NCBI GenBank assembly: GCA_017507285.1
Contig: JAFWBF010000125.1
Location: 1 to 10,720 of the forward strand
Source of the DNA: Bacteroidales bacterium
GTDB taxonomy: Bacteria > Bacteroidota > Bacteroidia > Bacteroidales > P3
Direction: 5' to 3'
Length of the DNA: 10,720 bases
The notes below the pieces were generated by a model, which worked only from the letters and a program-made list of their open reading frames with translations, did no database searches and was not told the origin of the DNA. Both the position numbers and the translations under genes were made by a program. Of this stretch, positions 1-6,708 are shown piece after piece. Every line of letters begins with the position of its first letter. The stretch's first letter is position 1.

Positions 1-109
1 TAGATGATGGAGTGATAGGATAAATAGCAGCAACTTCGCTAAACATGTAGGCAATATGAGCCGCAGCCTGATTACCATCACATGTCATGAATTTCTTTTC
101 CTTTGCCAT
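1..109 (-). CDS. nifJ: Pyruvate:ferredoxin (flavodoxin) oxidoreductase, N-terminal fragment
   Basis: The first 36 codons of a minus-strand gene that runs off the left edge. The peptide starts MAKEKKFMTCDGNQAAAHIA and reaches YPITPSS, which matches my memory of the N-terminus of the large single-chain pyruvate:ferredoxin oxidoreductases (usually about 1,180 residues). The enzyme makes acetyl-CoA, CO2 and reduced ferredoxin from pyruvate in the cytoplasm of anaerobes. CDGNQAAA and YPITPSS belong to domain I, which helps bind thiamine diphosphate; the Fe-S and CoA domains lie outside the window. The ATG (complement of 107-109) fits the family start. No clear Shine-Dalgarno sequence is seen, as is common in Bacteroidota. 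A TAnnTTTG box lies about 60 bases upstream. A 2-oxoacid oxidoreductase of other specificity cannot be excluded from 36 residues, but the match to pyruvate enzymes is close. Confidence 0.85.
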   Translation of the reverse strand, partial: MAKEKKFMTCDGNQAAAHIAYMFSEVAAIYPITPSS

Positions 110-169
110 TTTATATTACTATTTGAATTTTAATACTATACTATTTTAATATATGTATATTTGAATCTG

Positions 170-177
170 CAAAGATA
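170..177 (-). promoter_or_regulatory. Probable nifJ promoter -7 box (TATCTTTG)
   Basis: On the minus strand this reads TATCTTTGC, an exact match to the Bacteroidota -7 consensus TAnnTTTG. Transcription would start around 160-164 and give a leader of about 50 bases before the nifJ ATG. No convincing TTTG-type -33 element is seen at the expected distance, so the call rests on the -7 box and its position. Confidence 0.55.
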
Positions 178-373
178 CACAAAAAAAGGTAATTAGCATA
201 ATTATTGCAAGTAATTTTATCCAACTTTGCAAAATATTTTCGTTCAATATCTTTTCAAGGTATTTTTTATGTGCCGAAATAGAACAAAAATACACAAGTT
301 TTGCCTACAAAAAAATAAATTTTATATGGTAGTTTTGCCAAAATGCGATAGTCGTTGGCAAAAATACCGGCTA

Positions 374-403
374 TTGACATTTCTTGCAACGGCAATAGTT
401 TTG
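374..403 (+). promoter_or_regulatory. Candidate plus-strand promoter in the nifJ-tyrS gap
   Basis: TTGACA at 374-379 is followed 16 bases later by TAGTTTTG at 396-403, an exact TAnnTTTG match. A second TAGTTTTG lies at 330-337. No protein gene lies downstream on the plus strand, but a T-tailed hairpin follows about 110-150 bases later. The pair could therefore drive a short non-coding transcript. AT-rich DNA yields such matches by chance, so confidence is low. Confidence 0.25.
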
Positions 404-473
404 CCTATTCCCCCCGAAAATATTATAGATATAGGGAAGAAAAAGATTTTGACATACAGATAATTTCAAAACC

Positions 474-548
474 AAACTATGATTTATAAAAATCAAACTA
501 TGATTTATAAAAATCAAACCATGATTTAATAAAACCAAATCATGGTTT
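474..548. repeat. Four 21-bp direct repeats, last copy inverted-complementary
   Basis: A 12-base core recurs with an exact 21-base period: AAACTATGATTT at 474-485 and 495-506, AAACCATGATTT at 516-527, and AAATCATGGTTT at 537-548. The spacers are A/T-rich and similar between the first three units. The fourth core is the exact reverse complement of the third, and it pairs with the first two through one G-T wobble. The array can therefore fold in several alternative ways. It lies upstream of nifJ; function unknown. Confidence 0.8.
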
Positions 549-555
549 AGTTTTT
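509..555 (+). terminator. Candidate Rho-independent terminator hairpin (plus strand)
   Basis: A perfect 12-bp stem (516-527 with 537-548) encloses a 9-base loop and is followed by AG and five T residues. An A-tract at 509-513 can extend the pairing with 551-555. It would end any plus-strand transcript that starts in the gap. The stem is AT-rich, and the A-tract on the other side means it could also work weakly on the minus strand. Confidence 0.4.
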
Positions 556-584
556 CATAGAGGTAGCAAATAAACTTTAGTGCA

Positions 585-625
585 CACCTAAAATATTTTC
601 GCTGTGGATTTGGAATATTTTGGTG
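585..625. repeat. Imperfect inverted repeat (CACC-AAAATATT / AATATTTT-GGTG)
   Basis: CACC plus AAAATATT (585-597, with one unpaired T at 589) is complementary to AATATTTTGGTG (614-625), with 16 bases between. No T-run follows on either strand, so it is not a standard terminator. It could be an operator or an RNA hairpin; the sequence alone does not decide. Confidence 0.5.
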
Positions 626-703
626 TATAAATAGCTGAGATAACTATCCGCAACAGGACTTTTAGCAAGGGGAAATATTTGGCAAACAAGCATTATTATA
701 AAC

Positions 704-739
704 AAAAAGCGGGACAAAGAAACTATGATCTTTGTCCCG
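704..739 (-). terminator. Rho-independent terminator of tyrS
   Basis: Read on the minus strand, CGGGACAAAG and CTTTGTCCCG form a 10-bp stem (739-730 with 719-710) around a 10-base loop. One C separates the stem from a run of five T (708-704). It lies about 30 bases after the tyrS stop codon, the expected place for the tyrS terminator. Confidence 0.85.
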
Positions 740-770
740 TCAATATATCAAAATCAAGCAAATAAGTTAC

Positions 771-1340
771 TTATCTCACCTCTACCAAATAGTAGTTCTT
801 TTTACCTTTTTGAACTAAGATTATAGAATCCGAAAGAAGATCCTTCTCTGTAACCTGATAAGTATCTGTTATCTTGGCTTTGTTCAAGGATATTGAATTT
901 TCTTTCAACGCACGTTTCACTTCGCCTTTCGAAGCAAACATATTGGTTTCAGAAGCTGTAAGTTCCACTATATTAACACCTTCACCCTTCAGCAACTCTC
1001 TGGATATTTCGAAAGTAGGTACACCTTCAAACACCGACTTCAATGTTTCTTTATCCAACTGTTGAAGAGTTTCTGTCGTTCCTTTTCCGAACAATATTTC
1101 GGAAGCCGCTACAGCAGCTTCGTAATCCTTTTCGGAATGAACCCTTATTGTAATATCTTTGGCCAACGCCTTTTGCAGTATACGCAAATGTGGAGCAGTT
1201 TTATGCTCTTCTTCTAAGCGGTCTATTTCTTCTTTTGATAACAAAGTAAATATGCGTATATAGTGCGAAGTATCTTCGTCCGAGCAGTTTAACCAGAATT
1301 GGTAGAACTTGTAGGGCGATGTTTTTCGGGGTCTAGCCAT
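771..1340 (-). CDS. tyrS: Tyrosyl-tRNA synthetase, C-terminal part (frameshifted gene)
   Basis: This frame continues the synthetase after the break in the N-terminal part. Homologous sequence begins near position 1325 (KTSPYKFYQFWLNC, the segment that normally follows the KFGKS loop). The first five residues at the listed start (MARPR) are a shadow of the other frame, so 1340 is not a biological start. The fragment carries the helical anticodon-binding region and a C-terminal S4-like RNA-binding domain (about the last 65 residues, from NIVELTASETNMF to the end). The segment KRALKENSISLNKAKI resembles the S4 turn that contacts the anticodon stem. Joining both parts by adding one base gives 428 residues, a normal TyrS length. 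On its own this half would lack the active site. A terminator follows 30 bases later. Confidence 0.85.
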   Translation of the reverse strand: MARPRKTSPYKFYQFWLNCSDEDTSHYIRIFTLLSKEEIDRLEEEHKTAPHLRILQKALAKDITIRVHSEKDYEAAVAASEILFGKGTTETLQQLDKETLKSVFEGVPTFEISRELLKGEGVNIVELTASETNMFASKGEVKRALKENSISLNKAKITDTYQVTEKDLLSDSIILVQKGKKNYYLVEVR

Positions 1341-2056
1341 ACATTACCACCTTCTGTTTTTCCAAACTTGGTACCGTCGGCCTTGGTTATCAGCGGACAA
1401 GTAAGAGCGTATGCCTCTCCGCCTTCCATTCGGCGGATAAGTTCGGTACCGGTAGTTATATTGCCCCATTGGTCAGAGCCCCCCATCTGCAAGCGACAAC
1501 CTTTTTCTCTGTAAAGAGTAAGGAAGTCATAGCCTTGAAGCAACTGATAAGTAAACTCTGTGAAAGAGATACCGGTTTCCATACGTTTCTTTACAGAATC
1601 CTTGGCCATCATATAGTTCACAGTTATGTGTTTACCCACATCGCGGATAAAATCTAGGAAAAGATAGTCTTTCATCCAGTCGTAATTGTTCAATATCTCT
1701 GCAGCATTGGCATCATTTTCATCGAAAGAAAGAAATTTTTCCAATTGCTTGCGGATACAATCAACGTTATGTTGTATTTCTTCCACTGTAAGCAACTTAC
1801 GCTCAGCAGCCTTAAACGAAGGGTCGCCAATCATCCCTGTAGCACCGCCTACAACTGCCAACGGTTTGTGACCAGCCATTTGCAAGTGCTTAAGCATCAT
1901 TATACTTACCAAGTGACCAATATGCAATGAGTCGGCGGTAGGGTCGATACCCACGTATGCTGTGGTCATTTCTTTATTAAGCTGTTCCTCTGCACCGGGC
2001 ATTATATCGTGAATCATTCCCCTCCAACGCAATTCCTCTACAAAATTTATCTTCAT
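1289..2056 (-). CDS. tyrS: Tyrosyl-tRNA synthetase, N-terminal catalytic part (frameshifted gene)
   Basis: TyrS charges tRNA-Tyr with tyrosine in the cytoplasm using ATP. This part holds the class I catalytic core: the HIGH signature (H45-I46-G47-H48), the tyrosine-binding segment YQLLQGYD (170-177), the QMGGSDQWGN block (190-199) and the KFGKT loop (230-234), the equivalent of KMSKS. The frame is genuine up to about residue 245 (LDPEK). After that it reads unrelated residues and stops, because the sequence has five A residues where six would keep the frame. The C-terminal part follows in the -1 frame with an overlap. The start ATG at 2056 gives the usual MKINFVEELRWRG N-terminus. A strong terminator of the upstream gene lies only 20 bases before this ATG, and I see no clear promoter in that gap. 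The gene is either truly broken or carries a homopolymer sequencing error. Confidence 0.9.
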   Translation of the reverse strand: MKINFVEELRWRGMIHDIMPGAEEQLNKEMTTAYVGIDPTADSLHIGHLVSIMMLKHLQMAGHKPLAVVGGATGMIGDPSFKAAERKLLTVEEIQHNVDCIRKQLEKFLSFDENDANAAEILNNYDWMKDYLFLDFIRDVGKHITVNYMMAKDSVKKRMETGISFTEFTYQLLQGYDFLTLYREKGCRLQMGGSDQWGNITTGTELIRRMEGGEAYALTCPLITKADGTKFGKTEGGNVWLDPEKHRPTSSTNSG

Positions 2057-2075
2057 ATCTCTGTATTAATTATCT

Positions 2076-2111
2076 AAAAAAAGAGGGTCATTTTTGCAGA
2101 AATGACCCTCT
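2076..2111 (-). terminator. Rho-independent terminator after the T9SS propeller gene
   Basis: On the minus strand AGAGGGTCATTT (2111-2100) pairs perfectly with AAATGACCCTCT (2093-2082) around a 6-base loop, followed by a run of T residues (2081-2076). It lies 22 bases after the stop codon of the propeller gene and 20 bases before the tyrS start. It therefore separates the two transcripts, or limits read-through into tyrS. Confidence 0.9.
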
Positions 2112-2132
2112 AAAGGAAATATTCTAAAATAT

Positions 2133-5021
2133 TTATTTCACTACTAATTTAGATGGCATCATCTGAGAATCAGTAACAACATTTATCAAATAAACACCTT
2201 TTTGCAAACCTTGGCAGTTGATAGCTTCGGTATGAACACCGGCTGTCAAATTTTCCAATGATTTTGTATAAACTACTTTGCCCGACATATCGAATACGCG
2301 AACCGTAGCATCAGTTGTTTTAGCAACTTGCAATTCTACATTTGTATACGAAGCAGCAGGGTTTGGATAGATTCTTACTGCACCTATGTTTTCAGGTTCA
2401 ACATCAGCAATACCTACTTCATTCAAGGTATCATTTACAAACGATTTGTCAACATAGATTCCATTTCCGTATGTAGCCAAATAAATAGCTCTGTAATCTT
2501 TAGTTCTTCCAAAAGCATATTCTTCAGGAGTTGTTCCTGTGTAATAAGTAGCTTTTACAAATGGAAGGCTATCTACTTGTTGAGTCATGAACGAAACTAC
2601 CACACCATTCATACCTTCGTATGCTTCAGGTGTTGCGTTAGCATTAGCCATAGTATAAAGACCATTTTCAGTACCTAAGTAGATAATACCTTCATCTTTT
2701 ACAATCAATGAAGAGTAGATAGAAGTAGTACCTCCAAACAAATCTTTAGGAGTAACAGTAGGTTGGTCTGCAGTTGCATTAGCTACGTAGTACATTTCAT
2801 GTCCACCATTTTGTTCACCTTTGCAAGTAACAACTATATTATCAGCATTAGGATCAACAGCTATAGATGTTATTACACGTGTTGCTGTAATAATTGTATC
2901 AACAAGCGTTTCACCGGGTGCATAAGGATTAGTTTCAAACACACCAATGATAGAAGGATCTACAGTTGCAATTTTACGTACACGAATCAAGTAAGAACCA
3001 CCGTTGGCCGATTCGGCACCTATAAATAAGCAATCACCATCTTCAGATATTGCCAATACTCTTGCTACAGAAGTTCCAAGTTCCATAACATTAAACCATT
3101 TCATATCGGTTTCAACTTTTCTGAAGTCAGTTGCAGTTGGCGACATAAATACATAATTTCTATTAGGAGCTTTAGCGGCAGCCAAGAACAATCTTGATTG
3201 ATAAGGATTCTTGATAGTGTAAGTAACACCGGCATTAGGCATAGTGAAATTTTCAGTAAATGTATAGTTAAGAGGATAGTCTGTATTAGCTTGACAACGA
3301 ACTTTTGCTACATCACCAGCCAATATTTTGGTTGTGTCAGTTACAACGATATTAGAATCTTTACCATCAATCTTACGAGTGATAACAAAAGGAGCTCTAA
3401 GTGTGAATGTCAAACTATCAATTACCTTTGTATCATCAAATTTTTCCCACAAAATCATTGGAGGATTGTAGAAGCCTGTTGAGAAGTTTTGATTGCTGAA
3501 AGCAGTTGATATTGTCCAAGTTTGAGTATTTGTATAATTCATATAATCAGAAGTAGCTCTACCAAACATAGCACCTTCCGAACCTACAAAAACAACCGAC
3601 TTCTCAGCAGGAGCAGTTTGGTGTACCATAGAAGTAGCAATCCAACCACCGTTGCCCATCCACATAGATTCGGCCGAGTGGTTAATAGGATCATCAGTTG
3701 GCACTGTTATATCAGAATCATTGCGAGATTTGATATAAGACACTGCATGTCCCAATGTACCACCAAATACAGAACCATCGTTAGCTACAGCAACAGAAGT
3801 AAATTGAGTAGTAGTCAAACCTTTGTTCATTTCAGAGAAACCAATAGTGTCTTGTCCTATAATGGTAATACCATCATATATTGTACCATATTTGAATATA
3901 CCACCATCGGTAGCCAAATAATATACAGAATCATTTACGAAAGTAATGTCGTGAATATTTTCATGTACATAGTATGCACTTGGACGTCCTATAGCAGACA
4001 CAGATTCTGTAGACCAACTGTAAAGAGATGTTCCTTCCAAAGCTTCAGCGCTCCATACATCAGTACCTCCGACAAGGATTTTCTTGGGATCTGATGGATT
4101 AACAACTAATGTATTTGCAAACCATCCATTGTATGATACAAATAAAGTTACAGATGATGTAGATATCTTTGTCCATGTAGTATGGTCTCCTGTATCAGCC
4201 AAATAAACACCTTCTAACAAACCTATCGAATCGGCAACAGATATGTAAATATAATTTTTATTCGAAGGAGCAACAGCTAATTCAACTCTAGATGCATTTT
4301 CAGAGTGAATTGTCGGTAGAACAACAATATCTGCTTCAGACGAAGCGTCAACAGATATCTTACATACCTTAGCACCGGAAGTAAAATATACCACCGCATC
4401 ACCCACACAATAATCTACATCTGCAACTTTTCCTTCGCTGAAAAGTACATCATAGTTTCCACGAGAATCGCAACGCAGCATACCGCCATTTGTAGCAACA
4501 TATAGCATAGAATCTACCAAAACCATATCATTTATATATGTCCAATCTTTATTTACAGCTGCATCAAAAGGATATCTAACAAATACCCCTGTGCTAGGTG
4601 TATAACGATAAAGACCTTTTCCCTTTGGAACTATAAGGCCCATTGCATCCAAATTAGAGATAGCCAAACCTTCGCCGGTTCCTATTGCAAAACTACCATC
4701 TCGTAATTGAGTAATACAACTGATGGGAAGATTTTCTTCTTTACCATCAATGATACACGGAATACGAGTCCATGTCTTGCCACCATTTTCCGATTTAAAT
4801 AAACCACCTGCAACACCACCGGTGTATAACACTGAACCATTTCCTACAGTCTTATCAACAACGATAGTACGAGAACGTCCGGCCAAGTTGTCAGGACCTA
4901 AAAATTGTAAGCCTTCTTCAGAAGTTTTTCCACTTCCAAATGGGTTTTCACCCTTTGCGGAGACTGTTCCAAACATTAAAATCGCCGCAATAATACCGAA
5001 AAGTATTTTTCTTTTTTTCAT
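2133..5021 (-). CDS. Secreted beta-propeller (BNR/sortilin-like) protein with T9SS C-terminal sorting domain
   Basis: A 962-residue exported protein. Residues 1-22 form a signal peptide (KKRK, hydrophobic core, cleavage near VSA/KG). The start of the mature part, GPDNLAGRSRTI...LYTGGVAGGLFKS, followed by the Asp-box-like SENGGKTW (77-84), is typical of BNR/sortilin-like propeller proteins of Bacteroidota. Further blade-like segments follow, for example HTTWTKIS, YLATDGGIFKYG and IYLGTENGLYT. The last 81 residues (about 882-962) form a type A T9SS sorting domain: IYPNPAAS, VRVFDMSGKVVY, and a GVYLINV...SKLVVK end. Such domains send proteins through the Por system to the cell surface and are then usually removed. 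A segment near residues 540-640 breaks the propeller pattern and may be an inserted beta-sandwich domain. No catalytic motif is seen; ligand and function are unknown. It is flanked by its own promoter and terminator. Confidence 0.85.
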   Translation of the reverse strand: MKKRKILFGIIAAILMFGTVSAKGENPFGSGKTSEEGLQFLGPDNLAGRSRTIVVDKTVGNGSVLYTGGVAGGLFKSENGGKTWTRIPCIIDGKEENLPISCITQLRDGSFAIGTGEGLAISNLDAMGLIVPKGKGLYRYTPSTGVFVRYPFDAAVNKDWTYINDMVLVDSMLYVATNGGMLRCDSRGNYDVLFSEGKVADVDYCVGDAVVYFTSGAKVCKISVDASSEADIVVLPTIHSENASRVELAVAPSNKNYIYISVADSIGLLEGVYLADTGDHTTWTKISTSSVTLFVSYNGWFANTLVVNPSDPKKILVGGTDVWSAEALEGTSLYSWSTESVSAIGRPSAYYVHENIHDITFVNDSVYYLATDGGIFKYGTIYDGITIIGQDTIGFSEMNKGLTTTQFTSVAVANDGSVFGGTLGHAVSYIKSRNDSDITVPTDDPINHSAESMWMGNGGWIATSMVHQTAPAEKSVVFVGSEGAMFGRATSDYMNYTNTQTWTISTAFSNQNFSTGFYNPPMILWEKFDDTKVIDSLTFTLRAPFVITRKIDGKDSNIVVTDTTKILAGDVAKVRCQANTDYPLNYTFTENFTMPNAGVTYTIKNPYQSRLFLAAAKAPNRNYVFMSPTATDFRKVETDMKWFNVMELGTSVARVLAISEDGDCLFIGAESANGGSYLIRVRKIATVDPSIIGVFETNPYAPGETLVDTIITATRVITSIAVDPNADNIVVTCKGEQNGGHEMYYVANATADQPTVTPKDLFGGTTSIYSSLIVKDEGIIYLGTENGLYTMANANATPEAYEGMNGVVVSFMTQQVDSLPFVKATYYTGTTPEEYAFGRTKDYRAIYLATYGNGIYVDKSFVNDTLNEVGIADVEPENIGAVRIYPNPAASYTNVELQVAKTTDATVRVFDMSGKVVYTKSLENLTAGVHTEAINCQGLQKGVYLINVVTDSQMMPSKLVVK

Positions 5022-5074
5022 AAGATGTTTATTATTAATTAGATATTATTTTTATTCTATTTCGAACTAAAAGG

Positions 5075-5082
5075 CAAAGATA
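5075..5082 (-). promoter_or_regulatory. Promoter -7 box (TATCTTTG) of the propeller gene
   Basis: The minus strand reads TATCTTTGCC, an exact TAnnTTTG match 53 bases upstream of the ATG at 5021. The same octamer lies at a similar distance ahead of nifJ. No clear -33 TTTG is visible. Confidence 0.6.
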
Positions 5083-5318
5083 AGCATTTTTTTCGGAATA
5101 ATGATATTTTTTTCTCTACTCTTACATTTTCTTAGAATATCATCCACTTGAAAATATCACAATCTATATGATGTTCACAGCATTAATAGCATACACACAA
5201 TATTGGATTAATCTTTTTTAACAGCTTTTACGAGCCTAATACATAAAGAGATAGTTTAAACACCGGTTATGGTATTTTGCCAAAATGACAGGCAATACTT
5301 CATATCTAAAAAAAAGTG

Positions 5319-5326
5319 TATTTTTG
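5319..5326 (+). promoter_or_regulatory. Promoter -7 box (TATTTTTG) of the M28 peptidase gene
   Basis: TATTTTTGCAG is an exact TAnnTTTG match. It predicts a start site near 5332-5335 and a leader of only about 15 bases to the ATG at 5348. If this box is the promoter, the ATG at 5285 would lie upstream of the transcript, which supports the downstream start. Confidence 0.5.
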
Positions 5327-5347
5327 CAGAACAAAAAACGTCAAATC

Positions 5348-6637
5348 ATGAAAAGATTATATACATTTATTATATTGAGTTGCAATCTACTAATCCACAA
5401 TATAAATGCACAGGACAGTCTGTTTTGTCGCAACGTTATATGCAACCTTTCATCGCCACAGATGCATGGCAGGGGATGTGCATACGAAGGTGATAGTATT
5501 GCCGCCGACTTCATCAAGCAAAAATGTATCGAAATAGGTTTAAAGTCATTGACCAATGATTTCTATCAACATTACTCCTACCCTGCTTATGCTATGGAAG
5601 GCGAATGTAATATAACTGTAAATAACCAAACTATGGTAGCCGGCAAAGAATATCTGATTTGTAATTTTTCGTCGCCGATAGCTCAAAACAATATACCAAT
5701 ATTATATACCGATATCAAAACTGTAGCTATCCCCGATTCGTTGAACAAATTTATAGACAAGCATAAGAGCATCATTCCTAAGTGCATAATATATGTACAA
5801 AACGCTGATAACCCGACAAAGGTAGAAGAGAAATGCTTACGCTCATTCAAAAAAATCAATCCTTTTGGTTCGATAGGAATAATTGTTGGTCAAAAAACTC
5901 TTCCTATGGCTTCGGTAAGCAATTATCCGGAGGATTACAATTCTGCTCTGATATACGTTATTGATACGTTGTTTGATAGCAAACCAACAAAAATATCTGT
6001 CTCATTCTCCAACCAACTGGTGGACCATAATACTCAGAATGTTTGCGCATTCATCGAAGGTAGCGAAGTTAAAGATAGTTTCATGGTATTCACTGCACAT
6101 TACGACCATGTTGGGCGGATGGGCAAAGATGTATATTTTCCCGGTGCTCACGACAACGCAAGCGGTGTGGCTGCTGTGCTTGATATTGCCAAATATTTTC
6201 AACAGAACAAACCTAAATATTCCGTTGCTTTTCTTTTCTTTAGCGGCGAGGAAGCAGGAATTATAGGTTCATCCATATTTGTAGAAAATCCTTTAATTCC
6301 ACTAGACAGAATAAAACTTGTTGTAAACCTTGACATGTTTTGCGGTGGCGATGAAGGCATTATGGTTGTAAACTCGCAAGACAAACATACAAAGGTTTTT
6401 TACGACAATATGGTGGCTATAAACAATGAGAGACATTATGTTTCAGATATAAAGTCGCGACCCAATGCCGCCAATAGCGACCACTATCCTTTTTCAGAAC
6501 ACTGCCCTGCTATATTTATATATACCATGGGCGGAAAATATGGTGGCTACCACAACATATATGACAGTTGCGACAAATGCGGATTGGAAAACTACGAAAA
6601 CATCATATCGCTTATAGTCAACGCCGTAGCAAGGTAG
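5348..6637 (+). CDS. Secreted M28-family zinc peptidase
   Basis: A 429-residue protein of the M28 (aminopeptidase Y/glutamate carboxypeptidase-like) family, which removes residues from peptide ends using two zinc ions. I choose the ATG at 5348 because it starts a signal peptide (MKRLYTFIILSC...NINAQ/DS, cleavage near residue 22). The frame-open ATG at 5285 would add 21 charged residues ahead of it. In this numbering the expected metal and catalytic residues are H251 and D253 (TAHYDH), D269 (HDNASG), E301-E302 (SGEEAG), D329 (NLDM) and H402 (GYHNIYD). SDHYPF (377-382) is also typical. MHGRG near residue 40 marks the N-terminal region of Bacteroidota members, and residues of about 110-230 may form an inserted PA-like domain. 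It probably acts in the periplasm or outside the cell in peptide feeding. There is no T9SS tail. Exact substrate unknown. Confidence 0.88.
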   Translation: MKRLYTFIILSCNLLIHNINAQDSLFCRNVICNLSSPQMHGRGCAYEGDSIAADFIKQKCIEIGLKSLTNDFYQHYSYPAYAMEGECNITVNNQTMVAGKEYLICNFSSPIAQNNIPILYTDIKTVAIPDSLNKFIDKHKSIIPKCIIYVQNADNPTKVEEKCLRSFKKINPFGSIGIIVGQKTLPMASVSNYPEDYNSALIYVIDTLFDSKPTKISVSFSNQLVDHNTQNVCAFIEGSEVKDSFMVFTAHYDHVGRMGKDVYFPGAHDNASGVAAVLDIAKYFQQNKPKYSVAFLFFSGEEAGIIGSSIFVENPLIPLDRIKLVVNLDMFCGGDEGIMVVNSQDKHTKVFYDNMVAINNERHYVSDIKSRPNAANSDHYPFSEHCPAIFIYTMGGKYGGYHNIYDSCDKCGLENYENIISLIVNAVAR

Positions 6638-6676
6638 AATCAACCGCCTATCACCCTCATCAGCCAATTCTAAAGT

Positions 6677-6708
6677 AGAATCTTCCAATGTAAACCTTGG
6701 AAGATTCT
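6677..6708. repeat. Inverted repeat after the M28 gene, overlapping the minisatellite start
   Basis: AGAATCTTCCAA (6677-6688) and TTGGAAGATTCT (6697-6708) form a perfect 12-bp stem with an 8-base loop, 39 bases after the peptidase stop. No T-run follows on the plus strand, so it is at best a weak terminator or a 3'-end-protecting hairpin. Its right arm shares four bases with the first 22-bp repeat unit. Confidence 0.65.

Larger units (their letters stand above)
110..770. other. Long intergenic region between nifJ start and tyrS end
   Basis: About 660 bases without a gene I can support. It holds the nifJ promoter (near 170), possible plus-strand promoter motifs (330-337 and 374-403), four 21-bp direct repeats (474-548) that end in a hairpin, a second AT-rich inverted repeat (585-625) and the tyrS terminator (704-739). 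A 78-codon plus-strand frame (227-463) crosses the first part, but it has no recognisable motif and no credible start region, so I treat it as chance. Because nifJ is transcribed leftward, this whole stretch is its upstream region. Confidence 0.6.
5022..5347. other. Divergent intergenic region between propeller and M28 genes
   Basis: An AT-rich gap that separates two divergent genes. It contains one -7 box for each direction (5075-5082 and 5319-5326) and a 20-base motif (5268-5287) that recurs, with one extra base, at 325-345. Between about 5090 and 5265 I see no further structure or gene. Confidence 0.6.

Noticed and set aside
227..463. 78-codon plus-strand frame in the nifJ upstream region
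   Set aside because: Mixed, motif-free composition, no signal or family match, and it crosses promoter-like motifs; AT-rich intergenic DNA can give this by chance.
1315..1335. Programmed -1 frameshift in tyrS
   Set aside because: Only the A-site codon can re-pair; the P-site GAA would shift onto CGA, and no TyrS is known to me to need frameshifting. Kept only as a remote option in the finding.
2328..4094. Plus-strand frames of 88-190 codons opposite the propeller gene
   Set aside because: Shadows of the 962-residue gene; low-complexity Ser/Tyr/Ile-rich translations with no start context.
5285..5347. Upstream ATG start for the M28 peptidase
   Set aside because: It adds 21 charged residues before a good signal peptide and lies upstream of the best promoter box.
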